Shown: positions 1-7,098, counted from the stretch's first letter. The stretch is DNA of 36,059 nt from an uncultured Collinsella sp. (GCA_902478875.1 CABSMZ010000003.1:1-36059), one strand, 5' to 3'. The notes: generated from the letters alone by a model not told the origin. Made by a program: numbers and translations.

Positions 1-32
1 CTCGTGGGCTCGGAGATGTGTATAAGAGACAG
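1..32. other. Nextera/Tn5 transposase adapter (library artefact)
   Basis: The window opens with Nextera read-2 adapter sequence ending in the 19-base Tn5 mosaic end AGATGTGTATAAGAGACAG (14-32). This is library-construction sequence left on the contig end, not genome. Real sequence begins at about base 33, inside a gene. Confidence 0.97.
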
Positions 33-336
33 CCGCCAGACGAATGGCGCCGCCTACGGTGCAATCGCGAATCGACAGGCTCTCACCCGCCGCGATAATA
101 TCGCGGCCGATGGAGGCGTCGTCTAGGTTGAGACTTTGGCCGGCCCAGTACAGGTCGCCTTCGATACCGGACGGAGTTGAGTCAACTTCGGTTGCGAGCA
201 CGTTTCCCGCGGTGTCGGTGCCGGCGAACGACACCGTGGGAAGTGCGGTGAGCGCGAGCGCAATCAGCGCGAATAGGATGGTGATGCGGGCCTGCGCTTT
301 GTGGCGCCGGATCGACGGTACTTGGTTGCAAGGCAT
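33..336 (-). CDS. Secreted bactofilin-like (polymer-forming) protein, 3' end missing
   Basis: A minus-strand reading frame starts at ATG 336 and stays open until it meets the adapter, so only about 101 residues are seen. The start is supported by GAAGGA six bases upstream. The N-terminus has basic residues, a hydrophobic core (ITILFALIALALTALP) and a likely signal peptidase site after VSFA, so the product is probably exported. The mature part contains GDLYWAGQSLNLDDASIGRD and a following CTVGGAI stretch. This beta-helix-like pattern is typical of the polymer-forming cytoskeletal/bactofilin-type proteins seen in Coriobacteriia. Family assignment is by pattern only; role and full length cannot be judged. 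Confidence 0.6.
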
Positions 337-349
337 AGTGAATCCTTCG

Positions 350-372
350 TTAGATACTCGACAGGTATCTAA
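350..372. repeat. Perfect 8-bp inverted repeat before the secreted-protein gene
   Basis: TTAGATAC (350-357) and GTATCTAA (365-372) are exact reverse complements around a 7-base spacer. The repeat lies 14 bases upstream of the minus-strand start at 336. It could be a repressor operator overlapping the promoter, or a 5'-UTR hairpin. There is no T-tract to make it a terminator. Confidence 0.45.
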
Positions 373-442
373 CAGGGTACCCAACGCGCGGGCGCTCTAA
401 AAGAATCTCTCGGTTGCATTTCGAGGGGTTGTGCTGTGCTAC

Positions 443-1132
443 CTACTTTTTACGGTGCAAAAAGCGCGCGATGTCTTCCTCGGTAGGGCTTTTGATGTCA
501 AAGCGCAGTGATAGCCAGCGCAGCCCCATGGTCACCACAACGCATACGACCAGCGCGGCAACATTGCTCATGAGGCCGCTCATGACGAGGGCTACATAGC
601 TTGCCGATCCGGCGATGGCCGCGATGGCATAGAAGTTGGTGCGTTGGAAAATGCCCGGGACCACGCCCATAAAGCCGTCGCGCAGCATGCCGCCGCCCAC
701 GGCGGTAAAGAAGCCCATCATGATACATACGGCGGGCGCAAATCCGTACACCAACGCCTTGTCCGCGCCGGTTGCTGCATAGATGCCGACCGAGATGATG
801 TCGAGCAGGGGAATGAGTTTTTCGGGCTTATCGACGATTGCCGGGAAGATATAGATGATGGCGGCTGTGGCGATGGAGAGCGGTAGTGCCATGGGCTGGT
901 TGAGGATGTAGACGTTGCCGACCTGGAGCGTCATATCGCGCAAAAGACCGCCGCCCAGACCGCAGACCACCGCGAGCGCGACCGCGCCCACCAGGTCGAG
1001 CTTGTGCTCGCGAGCGACCAGCACGCCCGAGATCGATGCCGCGACAACGGCGAACATCTCGAGCCAAAACGGGATGGCAACCATGGCATCCGAGGCGTGT
1101 GAGGTAACGGTCATAGCGGCGACGACGGGCAA
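443..1132 (-). CDS. TRIC/YadS-type (UPF0126) membrane channel protein
   Basis: The product is a polytopic membrane protein of about 229 residues with two glycine-rich repeats, GLGGGLLRDM and AVGGGMLRDGF. These are the hallmark of the bacterial trimeric intracellular cation channel family (YadS, formerly UPF0126), with one GGG-x2-RD motif per repeat. Several further hydrophobic helices follow, and the C-terminus ends in basic RKK. The start is uncertain. TTG at 1132 has a good AAAGGA seven bases upstream and gives a short leader before the conserved FWLEMFAVVAASISG segment. ATG at 1114 or 1084 would also suit the family, and the longer frame to TTG 1249 runs into an inverted repeat and adds residues unlike the family. 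It stands alone on the minus strand, about 100 bp from the bactofilin-like gene. The family is a predicted potassium/cation channel; the physiological role is unknown. Confidence 0.82.
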   Translation of the reverse strand: MPVVAAMTVTSHASDAMVAIPFWLEMFAVVAASISGVLVAREHKLDLVGAVALAVVCGLGGGLLRDMTLQVGNVYILNQPMALPLSIATAAIIYIFPAIVDKPEKLIPLLDIISVGIYAATGADKALVYGFAPAVCIMMGFFTAVGGGMLRDGFMGVVPGIFQRTNFYAIAAIAGSASYVALVMSGLMSNVAALVVCVVVTMGLRWLSLRFDIKSPTEEDIARFLHRKK

Positions 1133-1247
1133 GATGAGGTCCTTTGATTCTCGGGTTTGAACAATGCCCGTACATAGTACATGGTTGACGGCGATTGAGA
1201 CCCTATTGCTCGGCAAACGGTAGGGACTGGGAACGGTCATGGGTACC

Positions 1248-1312
1248 AAACATGTACATCAGCCTCCAAAGATGCCGAAAAATGTCGTTTTTGGAGGGTG
1301 ATGTACATGTTT
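1248..1312. repeat. 23-bp near-perfect inverted repeat
   Basis: Arms 1248-1270 and 1290-1312 match as reverse complements at 22 of 23 positions, around a 19-base spacer. The outer part of each arm contains the self-complementary core ATGTACAT. The repeat lies in noncoding DNA upstream of the minus-strand channel gene. It could be a dispersed palindromic element or a large operator; no second copy is present in this window. Confidence 0.7.
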
Positions 1313-1357
1313 GAGATTCAAGGTGAAATCGAAAGCAATGGGGGACGTGGCTGAATA

Positions 1358-1496
1358 GGAGGGATGTCCAAATTTTGAGCGGAGCTCAAAATTTATTCGG
1401 TCGGCTTGCGCCGACCGCGCTGCGCTAAAAACGCGCCACTGGCGCGTTTTCTTTACGCTCCGCGTCCTGACGGGTTCGAATCCCTCCTCCTCCGCC
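1358..1496 (+). other. tRNA-Ser-like fragment interrupted by three perfect hairpins
   Basis: The right end (1472-1496) is identical over 25 bases to the T-arm and acceptor 3' end of the real tRNA-Ser(CGA) on the other strand (1562-1586). The left end, GGAGGGATGTCC (1358-1369), looks like a tRNA-Ser 5' end. Instead of D-arm, anticodon and variable arm there are three back-to-back palindromes. These are 1370-1380 with 1384-1394 (11 bp), 1398-1405 with 1410-1417 (8 bp), and 1428-1438 with 1440-1450 (11 bp, followed by TTTTCTTT). No serine anticodon loop is present, so it is not a working tRNA. It may be a degenerate tRNA, a recombination scar or a structured RNA. Confidence 0.5.
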
Positions 1497-1522
1497 GTAT
1501 TTGCTTGTAAGGGACTCTAAAC

Positions 1523-1549
1523 AAAAAAGCCCCCGTTTTCGGGAGCTTT
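1523..1549 (-). terminator. Rho-independent terminator of the tRNA-Ser unit
   Basis: On the minus strand a GC-rich hairpin (AAGCTCCCG, AAAA loop, CGGGGGCTT) runs into a T6 tract, eleven bases after the CCA end of tRNA-Ser(CGA). Confidence 0.85.
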
Positions 1550-1560
1550 CTCAACCAAAA

Positions 1561-1651
1561 TGGCGGAGGAGGAGGGATTCGAACCCTCGTGACCTTATAC
1601 AGGCCAAACGGTTTTCGAGACCGCCGCATTCAACCACTCTGCCACCCCTCC
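1561..1651 (-). tRNA. tRNA-Ser(CGA)
   Basis: This is a complete class II tRNA of 91 bases including an encoded CCA end. The acceptor stem GGAGGGG (1645-1651) pairs with CTCCTCC near 1565-1571. The anticodon loop is CTCGAAA, giving anticodon CGA for codon UCG. A long variable arm precedes the T-arm GAGGG-TTCGAAT-CCCTC. The long variable arm and discriminator G are characteristic of tRNA-Ser. It is co-transcribed downstream of tRNA-Ser(GGA). Confidence 0.95.
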
Positions 1652-1666
1652 GCGTGGGGTAAAAAC

Positions 1667-1690
1667 AAAGCAGGCTCGAAGGCCTGCTTT
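1667..1690 (-). other. Hairpin between the two tRNA-Ser genes
   Basis: AAAGCAGGC and GCCTGCTTT form a perfect 9-bp stem with a six-base loop between the tRNAs. On the minus strand it is followed by TTTGTTTTTA soon after. It may act as a partial terminator or as a processing element separating the two tRNAs. Confidence 0.55.
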
Positions 1691-1699
1691 GGAATTAAC

Positions 1700-1790
1700 T
1701 GGCGGAGAGTCAGGGATTTGAACCCTGGAGACGCTTTTGACGCCTACACGATTTCCAATCGTGCTCCTTCGGCCACTCGGACAACTCTCC
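1700..1790 (-). tRNA. tRNA-Ser(GGA)
   Basis: This is a complete class II tRNA of 91 bases with encoded CCA. The acceptor GGAGAGT (1784-1790) pairs with ACTCTCC near the 3' end. The anticodon loop is TTGGAAA, giving anticodon GGA for codons UCC/UCU. A long variable arm and a T-arm with TTCAAAT are present. It is the first gene of a two-tRNA unit. Confidence 0.95.
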
Positions 1791-1806
1791 GTTAAATGCG
1801 AAAGTC

Positions 1807-1834
1807 AGTATACACGAGGAATCGCAAAGTGCAA
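1807..1834 (-). promoter_or_regulatory. Promoter of the tRNA-Ser pair
   Basis: On the minus strand TTGCAC (1829-1834), a 16-bp spacer and TATACT (1807-1812) form a near-consensus housekeeping sigma promoter. The -10 ends 16 bases before the tRNA-Ser(GGA) 5' end. Confidence 0.8.
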
Positions 1835-2240
1835 ACAGAAAAGTTGGCATTTTTTAAAACGCTTGGCCGTGCTTGGCGCTGCAGTGGGGCTTGAGGTCCC
1901 AAAAAACGGCTTCCGACCAGCGTGGTTGATCAACTCAATTGTTCAAAAAAGGGTATTCATAAGCGACTTGGCAATGAATTTAAAAATCTTTGGGTGGTGC
2001 TGTGGGCCACTGGTATGCATTTTGCGACCACAGCCTTGTGCCCGCTGACCTGCGGCTTGGCTCAGCTTGTCCCCACGGCACCGTATCTTGAACACAGATC
2101 CGTCAAGCATTTGGTCAGCATTTGGTTGGAATGCGCATGAAGTGCCGTGTGAGCATGGACATATGTGGAGGTCATGAGGTTGTAGCTGCATATTCTTGCA
2201 GCCTAGGAGGTTGAAAGATATTATTACCAAGTCTTTTCCT
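1835..2240. other. Noncoding stretch upstream of the rpsF operon
   Basis: I see no convincing gene here. Reading frames on both strands lack ribosome sites and protein-like composition. It must hold the rpsF promoter, but I could not choose one among several AT-rich candidates. A small hairpin lies at 2185-2202 (GCTGCA, six-base loop, TGCAGC). A 27-codon frame at 2131-2214 has no proper ribosome site and is not called. Confidence 0.5.
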
Positions 2241-2269
2241 GCTTCAGGCGCACCTTCACGACCTGAAGC
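2241..2269 (+). promoter_or_regulatory. rpsF leader hairpin, possible S6:S18 autoregulatory site
   Basis: GCTTCAGG (2241-2248) and CCTGAAGC (2262-2269) form a perfect 8-bp stem with a 13-base loop, just upstream of the rpsF ribosome site. Many bacteria repress rpsF through binding of the S6:S18 complex to a leader stem-loop. Position and single-stem form fit, but I cannot confirm the conserved residues of that motif. Confidence 0.45.
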
Positions 2270-2295
2270 CACATTTGCCCAGAGGAGGTGACAAT

Positions 2296-2589
2296 ATGAA
2301 GGCTTATGAACTGCTGTTCTTTGTTGACCCGTCGCTCGACCCCGAGACTCGTCTCGCTGTTATGAAGCGTATCGATACCACGATCGCTGAGGGCGCTGGC
2401 AAGGTCGACTCCGTTGACGAGTGGGGCAAGCGCAAGCTCGCCTACGAGATCAACGACCTCACCGATGGTGACTACACCCTCATCAACTTCCACGCAGATC
2501 CTACCCAGATCGCCGAGCTTGATCGCGTCCTGCGCATCACCGACGCTGTGGTCCGCCACATGATCGTCCGTCGCGACGACCAGGAGTAA
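2296..2589 (+). CDS. rpsF: 30S ribosomal protein bS6
   Basis: The product is ribosomal protein S6 of the 30S platform, which pairs with S18 on 16S rRNA. The 97-residue product begins MKAYELLFFVDPSLDPETR and carries the conserved WGKRKLAYEINDLTDGDY segment typical of bS6. The start is set by a strong AGAGGAGGTG eight or so bases upstream; an in-frame extension to 2275 adds only non-conserved residues. It is first in the conserved rpsF-ssb-rpsR-rplI order, which supports the assignment. Length is normal for the family. Confidence 0.97.
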   Translation: MKAYELLFFVDPSLDPETRLAVMKRIDTTIAEGAGKVDSVDEWGKRKLAYEINDLTDGDYTLINFHADPTQIAELDRVLRITDAVVRHMIVRRDDQE

Positions 2590-2637
2590 GACTGTCGTTT
2601 TGGACTGGGCTTGTGCCCCAAGAGGAAGTAGTGAGTT

Positions 2638-3090
2638 ATGAGCATCAATCGAGTGAACATCACCGGTAACCTCACCCGCGATCCCGAGCTGCGCGCCACC
2701 GCCGGCGGAACCCAGGTTCTGTCCTTTGGCGTCGCCGTGAACGATCGTCGCCGCAACGCGCAGACTGGCGAGTGGGAGGACTATCCCAACTTTGTCGACT
2801 GCACCATGTTCGGCACCCGCGCCGAGGCCGTGAGCCGTTTCCTGGCAAAGGGAAACAAGGTCGCGATCGAGGGCAAGCTGCGCTACAGCTCTTGGGAGCG
2901 CGACGGCCAGCGCCGGAGCAAGCTTGAGGTCATCGTCGATGAGATCGAGTTTATGAGCTCTCGTGGTGGCCAGGGTGGCTACGACCAGGGCGGTTACGCC
3001 CCCGCAGCTCCCGCGCCCGCAGCACGTCCTGCCGCACCGGTGGCTACGCCGCCCGCGGTCGACGTCTACGATGAGGACATCCCGTTCTAA
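2638..3090 (+). CDS. ssb: Single-stranded DNA-binding protein
   Basis: SSB coats single-stranded DNA during replication, repair and recombination. The 150-residue product begins MSINRVNITGNLTRDPELR and has an OB-fold core over roughly residues 1-105. A Gly/Pro/Ala-rich flexible linker follows. The C-terminal tip is DEDIPF, the acidic tail through which SSB recruits partner proteins. It lies 48 bp after rpsF, with GAGGAAG upstream of the start. The rpsF-ssb-rpsR arrangement is the usual one for the replicative SSB and not for a plasmid or competence paralogue. Confidence 0.97.
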   Translation: MSINRVNITGNLTRDPELRATAGGTQVLSFGVAVNDRRRNAQTGEWEDYPNFVDCTMFGTRAEAVSRFLAKGNKVAIEGKLRYSSWERDGQRRSKLEVIVDEIEFMSSRGGQGGYDQGGYAPAAPAPAARPAAPVATPPAVDVYDEDIPF

Positions 3091-3162
3091 GGGTTGTTCA
3101 CCTATTTTTGAGTGAGAGGCGGCTTCGGTTCGCCGAAGTTGCCAAACGAAAGGTATTTTGAC

Positions 3163-3429
3163 ATGGCTAATGATTTTTCTGCACGTCAGCCGCGTCGTAA
3201 GTACTGCCAGTTCTGCAAGGAGAACACTGAGTTCATCGACTATAAGGACACTCAGCTTCTCCGTAAGTACATGACCGACCGTGGCAAGATTAAGCCCCGT
3301 CGCGTCACTGGCGCTTGCACGCAGCATCAGCATGACATCGCCAACGCCATCAAGCGCGCCCGCGAGATGGCTCTCCTGCCGTACACCGTCCCCGTGGTTT
3401 CCTCTCGTGGCAACCGCGACCGCGGCTAA
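3163..3429 (+). CDS. rpsR: 30S ribosomal protein bS18
   Basis: S18 binds S6 on the small-subunit platform. The start at 3163 is preceded by GAAAGG; the upstream in-frame GTG at 3112 adds non-conserved residues. The 88-residue product contains KYCQFCKENTEFIDYKD and a C-terminal GACTQHQH. This gives a CxxC plus CxxH set consistent with the zinc-binding form of S18. KLRK-type basic residues (LLRKYMTDRGKIKPRR) make the rRNA-binding surface. It lies 72 bp after ssb and 15 bp before rplI. Confidence 0.96.
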   Translation: MANDFSARQPRRKYCQFCKENTEFIDYKDTQLLRKYMTDRGKIKPRRVTGACTQHQHDIANAIKRAREMALLPYTVPVVSSRGNRDRG

Positions 3430-3444
3430 GAAGGGAGACGCATC

Positions 3445-3984
3445 ATGAAGGTTATTCTTCTCGATGAGATCAAGGGCAAGGGCGGCGAGGGTGACGTCGT
3501 AGAGGTCGCTCAGGGTTACGCTGAGAACTTCCTGTTCCCCAAGAAGCTCGCTGTTGCCGCCACCAAGGGCAACCTCAAGCAGCTTGACGAGCGTCGCAAC
3601 AACATCGCCAAGCGCGAGGCCGTCCGTCTGGCTACCGCCAACGAGACCAAGGCTGCCTTCGAGGGCAAGACGGTCACCGTTGACGTCAAGGTCGGCGACG
3701 AGGGCATCCTCTTTGGCTCCGTTACCGCCGCTATGATCGCTGACGCCATCAAGGCTCAGCTCGGTATGGACATCGACCGCAAGCGTGTCGAGCTCGGTAA
3801 GCCCATCAAGGTTGCCGGTGCCCACACCGTTGCCATCTCGCTGTACCGCGAGATCAAGGCCGAGGTTGTCGTTCTCGTCGGCGTTACCGCCGAGGAGCTC
3901 GCTGCCGAGGCTGAGGTCGAGGAGGCCGCTGAGGTCGCCGAGGCCGAGACCGCCGAGGTCGAGACTGAGGCTGCTGCCGAGTAG
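3445..3984 (+). CDS. rplI: 50S ribosomal protein bL9 with acidic C-terminal tail
   Basis: L9 is an elongated two-domain protein at the base of the L1 stalk. Residues 1-50 (MKVILLDEIKGKGGEGDVVE, then GYAENFLFPKKLA) are the conserved N-terminal rRNA-binding domain. A helix rich in Lys/Arg/Glu connects to the C-terminal domain, which ends near residue 150. About 30 further residues consist almost only of Glu, Ala and Val and are not part of the standard 148-150-residue protein. The gene has a GGGAGA ribosome site and closes the operon. Confidence 0.96.
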   Translation: MKVILLDEIKGKGGEGDVVEVAQGYAENFLFPKKLAVAATKGNLKQLDERRNNIAKREAVRLATANETKAAFEGKTVTVDVKVGDEGILFGSVTAAMIADAIKAQLGMDIDRKRVELGKPIKVAGAHTVAISLYREIKAEVVVLVGVTAEELAAEAEVEEAAEVAEAETAEVETEAAAE

Positions 3985-4017
3985 CATTTGCTGCAACGCA
4001 ACAATCTTGTTCTAAGA

Positions 4018-4055
4018 AGGGCGCTCTGGGAAACCAGGGCGCCCTTTTGTTTTTT
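4018..4055 (+). terminator. Rho-independent terminator of the rpsF-ssb-rpsR-rplI operon
   Basis: A 12-bp stem (4018-4029 with 4034-4045, one G-T pair) closed by a GAAA tetraloop is followed by TTTTGTTTTTT. Confidence 0.93.
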
Positions 4056-4166
4056 GCGCTGAGTGAGTGTCATGGTGAACGTTGCGTCGAAGTCCTATAT
4101 ACAGGACCGTTCATCCGTTTGGTTCGGTGATGATTGGCGGCGCGCGGCGCGTTTTGGGACCGTGGC

Positions 4167-4175
4167 TGATACTAT
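4167..4175 (+). promoter_or_regulatory. Candidate extended -10 promoter of dnaB
   Basis: TGATACTAT matches an extended -10 (TGn-TACTAT) 34 bases before the dnaB start. No clear -35 is visible, as expected for extended -10 promoters. Confidence 0.4.
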
Positions 4176-4208
4176 GGATGCTCGCAAGCGATATGAATGA
4201 GGATGCTC

Positions 4209-5600
4209 ATGGCATATGACGATAGGGAGACCGGGCTGACGGTTGAGGACCGCGGCTCCAAGTTGGGTCTTCCCCAAAACCAAGATGCAGAGGCCAATGT
4301 ACTGGCCGCTATGCTGCTATCGCCCGAGGTGGTCGAAGAGGCCCAGGTCGAGCTGCAGCCCGATGACTTCTACCGGCCCATTCATAAGACCATCTATACC
4401 GCGATGGTCGATATGTACAACAGCCGCATTCCCATCGACTCCATCTCGCTGATCGATTACCTGCGAAGCATCAACAAGCTTGATGCCGTGGGCGGCGAGG
4501 CCTACATTTTGGAGTTGATGGGTCAGACCCTGTCGCTCGTCAACTGGCAGCACCATGCCGCTATCGTTCGCCGCGATTCGATGCTGCGTGAGCTGATCGG
4601 CGCCACCAACGAGATCAACGCGCTGGCCTATAACGCTCCCACCGATACCAAAGAGGTCGTGGAGCTGGCCGAGAGCAAGTTGCTCAAGGTCACGGCGCGC
4701 GAGGTCAAGTCGAGCTACAAGACGCTGACCGAGTTTATGGTCGAGGCCTATAACGAGGCCGAGGAAGTGTGCCAGGCAGGCGGCCAGGCTGCGGGCGTGC
4801 CCACGGGCTTCCCGTCGCTCGACCGCATGCTCATGGGTTTTCGCGAGGGCCAGCTCATCATCATCGGCGCCCGCCCTGCTGTGGGTAAGACGTCGTTCGC
4901 CCTGAATCTGGCGCTCAACGCTGCCGCGGCCGGTTATACCGTCGGCTTCTTCTCGCTGGAGATGTCGGGCAAGGAAATTGCCCAGCGTCTGATTTGCGCC
5001 TACGCCATGATTTCGATCAGTGACTTCCGCATGGGCCGCATTAGCCCCGAGCAGTGGGCCAATATCAACGAGGCCACGCAGACCTTGTCCAAGCTCGATA
5101 TTCTGATTGACGATACGCCCGGCACCACAGTGACCGAGATTCGCGCCAAGAGCCGCCGCATGCTCCACAACAAGGAGAAGGCCATCATCATCCTGGACTA
5201 CCTGCAGCTGGTGAGTCCTCCGCCGGGACGCCGCTCAGAGAGCCGTACCGTCGAGGTCTCCGAGATGTCGCGTGGTCTGAAGATCATGGCCAAGGAACTC
5301 AAGATCCCGCTCATCGCGCTGTCGCAGCTCTCGCGTCAGGTCGAATCCCGTACCGGCAAGCGCCCGCAGCTTTCCGACCTTCGTGAATCGGGCTCCATCG
5401 AGCAGGACGCCGATATCGTTATGTTCTTGGACCGCTCCGCCGACGAGGCCGAAGCCTCGCGCGACGATCGACCCGACGAGGGCGTTACGCGTATCGTCGT
5501 GGCCAAGAACCGTTCGGGCCCGATCGGCGACGTCGACCTGATGTTCCTGCCGGCATCCACCAAGTTCTATGAGCTTGATGGGGCACATGCCGAGGAGTAG
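4209..5600 (+). CDS. dnaB: Replicative DNA helicase DnaB
   Basis: DnaB is the hexameric ATP-driven helicase that unwinds the replication fork. The 463-residue protein has the N-terminal DnaB domain (LPQNQDAEANVLAAMLLSPE) involved in primase contact. The RecA-like C-terminal domain has Walker A GARPAVGKTS (K227), Walker B IIILDYLQL, and LSQLSRQVESR with DLRESGSIEQDAD. The start at 4209 is preferred because GAGGA lies five bases upstream; ATG 4197 has no ribosome site. Length is typical, with no intein or insertion. It follows the ribosomal protein operon, a common neighbourhood for dnaB. Confidence 0.96.
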   Translation: MAYDDRETGLTVEDRGSKLGLPQNQDAEANVLAAMLLSPEVVEEAQVELQPDDFYRPIHKTIYTAMVDMYNSRIPIDSISLIDYLRSINKLDAVGGEAYILELMGQTLSLVNWQHHAAIVRRDSMLRELIGATNEINALAYNAPTDTKEVVELAESKLLKVTAREVKSSYKTLTEFMVEAYNEAEEVCQAGGQAAGVPTGFPSLDRMLMGFREGQLIIIGARPAVGKTSFALNLALNAAAAGYTVGFFSLEMSGKEIAQRLICAYAMISISDFRMGRISPEQWANINEATQTLSKLDILIDDTPGTTVTEIRAKSRRMLHNKEKAIIILDYLQLVSPPPGRRSESRTVEVSEMSRGLKIMAKELKIPLIALSQLSRQVESRTGKRPQLSDLRESGSIEQDADIVMFLDRSADEAEASRDDRPDEGVTRIVVAKNRSGPIGDVDLMFLPASTKFYELDGAHAEE

Positions 5601-5627
5601 GACAGGCGCCCGTTGCACGGGTATACT
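5599..5627 (+). promoter_or_regulatory. Promoter of purA
   Basis: AGGACA (5599-5604), a 17-bp spacer and TATACT (5622-5627) form a good sigma-70-type promoter. The -35 overlaps the last two bases of the dnaB stop codon. The start codon of purA lies 66 bases downstream. Confidence 0.65.
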
Positions 5628-5693
5628 GGGAATGTTTTGTGCTTCTGCGTGCCGGCGTGGCGCGTAGACAGTCCATGAATGTAAGGAGTAAAC

Positions 5694-6980
5694 ATGCCGT
5701 CAACCGTTTTGGTCGGTGCCCAGTGGGGCGATGAGGGCAAGGGTAAGATCTGCGACCTGGTCGCCGGCGACTTCGATGCCGTCGTGCGCTACTCGGGCGG
5801 CAACAACGCCGGCCACACCATCGTCGTCAACGGCAAGAAGTACGGCCTGCACCAGGTGCCCTCCGGCATCATGTATTCCGACCATGTGTCGGTGATCGGT
5901 AACGGCTGCGTCGTCAACCCCAAGGTTGTCCTTGAGGAGATCGACATGTTCGAGGCCGACGGCATCACCACCAAGAACCTCAAGATTAGCGGCAACGCGC
6001 ATGTCATCATGCCGTACCACATCGACCTGGATGGCGCCTTTGAGCAGAAGCTCGGCAAGAAGAACATCGGTACCACCAAGCGCGGTATCGGTCCGTGCTA
6101 TCAGGACAAGATGGCCCGCATTGGCCTGCGCATGCAGGATATGCTGGACGAGGCGCTGTTCCGCGACAAGCTGGAGACCGCTCTCGCCCGCGTGAACCCC
6201 GAGCTTGAGCTCATCTACAACCTGCCCACCTACACCGTGGACCAGATTTGCGACGAGTACCTGCCCATGGCCGAGCGCCTGCGTCCCTACATCACCGAGA
6301 CGAGCCTGCTGCTCAACAACATGATCGATGAGGGCAAGGACCTGCTGTTTGAGGGCGCCCAAGCGACGTTGCTCGACATCGACCACGGCACCTATCCGTA
6401 CGTGACGTCTTCCAACTGCACCGCCGGCGGCGCCATCACCGGCTCCGGCGTGGGCATGAAGAACGTCGACCGCGTGCTGGGCGTCATGAAGGCCTATATC
6501 ACCCGCGTCGGTTCGGGCCCCATGCCCACCGAGCTTTCCTATGAGTCCGAGGCCGGTCACACGCTGACCGAGGAGGGCTATGAGTACGGTGTGACCACCG
6601 GTCGCCGTCGTCGCTGCGGCTGGTTCGACGGCCCCATCGCCAACTACGCCTCGCGCGTCAACGGCCTCACCGATATCGCCCTGACTAAGCTCGACGTGCT
6701 TTCGGCCTTCGACACCATCAAGGTGTGCGTGGCCTACGACGTCGATGGCGAGCGCTACACCAGCGTGCCCGAGCATCAGGTGCGCTTTGAGCATGCCAAG
6801 CCCATCTACGAGGAGCTCCCCGGCTGGAAGTGCGACATCACCGGTTGCCGCAGCTTTGATGAGCTGCCGCAGGAGGCTCAGGACTACGTGGCGTTTATCG
6901 AGGATCTGGCACACACCCGCGTGACGTTCATTGGCGTCGGCGCCGGTCGCGAGCAGATCATCAACCGATTCTGGAAGTAA
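5694..6980 (+). CDS. purA: Adenylosuccinate synthetase
   Basis: PurA joins IMP and aspartate using GTP to form adenylosuccinate, the first committed step to AMP. The 428-residue protein begins with the P-loop variant GAQWGDEGKGK (residues 8-18), including the catalytic Asp13. NNAGHTIV carries the catalytic His, followed by TTKRGIGPCYQDK and GVTTGRRRRCGWFD. All segments are complete and the length is normal. TAAGGAG precedes the ATG. It has its own promoter and is followed by a hairpin before purD. Confidence 0.97.
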   Translation: MPSTVLVGAQWGDEGKGKICDLVAGDFDAVVRYSGGNNAGHTIVVNGKKYGLHQVPSGIMYSDHVSVIGNGCVVNPKVVLEEIDMFEADGITTKNLKISGNAHVIMPYHIDLDGAFEQKLGKKNIGTTKRGIGPCYQDKMARIGLRMQDMLDEALFRDKLETALARVNPELELIYNLPTYTVDQICDEYLPMAERLRPYITETSLLLNNMIDEGKDLLFEGAQATLLDIDHGTYPYVTSSNCTAGGAITGSGVGMKNVDRVLGVMKAYITRVGSGPMPTELSYESEAGHTLTEEGYEYGVTTGRRRRCGWFDGPIANYASRVNGLTDIALTKLDVLSAFDTIKVCVAYDVDGERYTSVPEHQVRFEHAKPIYEELPGWKCDITGCRSFDELPQEAQDYVAFIEDLAHTRVTFIGVGAGREQIINRFWK

Positions 6981-7002
6981 TCGGGACTATTTGGTTATTG
7001 CG

Positions 7003-7050
7003 ATATACCCCTTTGCAGCCCAAGCGGGCGGCCGAGGGGTATATTTGCTT
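7003..7050 (+). terminator. Hairpin between purA and purD, probable terminator or attenuator
   Basis: ATATACCCC (7003-7011) and GGGGTATAT (7036-7044) form a perfect 9-bp outer stem around an imperfect GC-rich inner stem, followed by TTGCTT. The T-tract is poor, so it could be leaky and allow read-through into purD. Confidence 0.5.
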
Positions 7051-7098
7051 GCAAAGGGCTCGCGCGGAGCGGGCCATTCATCCATAGAGGAGGCACCC

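Noticed and set aside
1..32. Transposon end
   Set aside because: It matches the engineered Nextera adapter including the read-2 primer part, not a natural insertion sequence end.
1472..1586. Integrase attachment-site duplication at tRNA-Ser
   Set aside because: The duplicated tRNA 3' ends are in inverted, not direct, orientation, only about 65 bases apart, and no integrase is present.
2131..2214. 27-codon frame in the rpsF leader as a possible leader peptide
   Set aside because: No proper ribosome site and no regulatory codon run or coupled attenuator is visible.
1943..2272. 109-codon minus-strand frame upstream of rpsF
   Set aside because: No ribosome site, no recognisable domain, and it overlaps the rpsF leader hairpin.
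2224..3996. 590-codon minus-strand frame opposite the rpsF-ssb-rpsR-rplI operon
   Set aside because: It spans four real genes and their spacers, with Leu/Gly/Asp repetitive composition. It is an antisense shadow.
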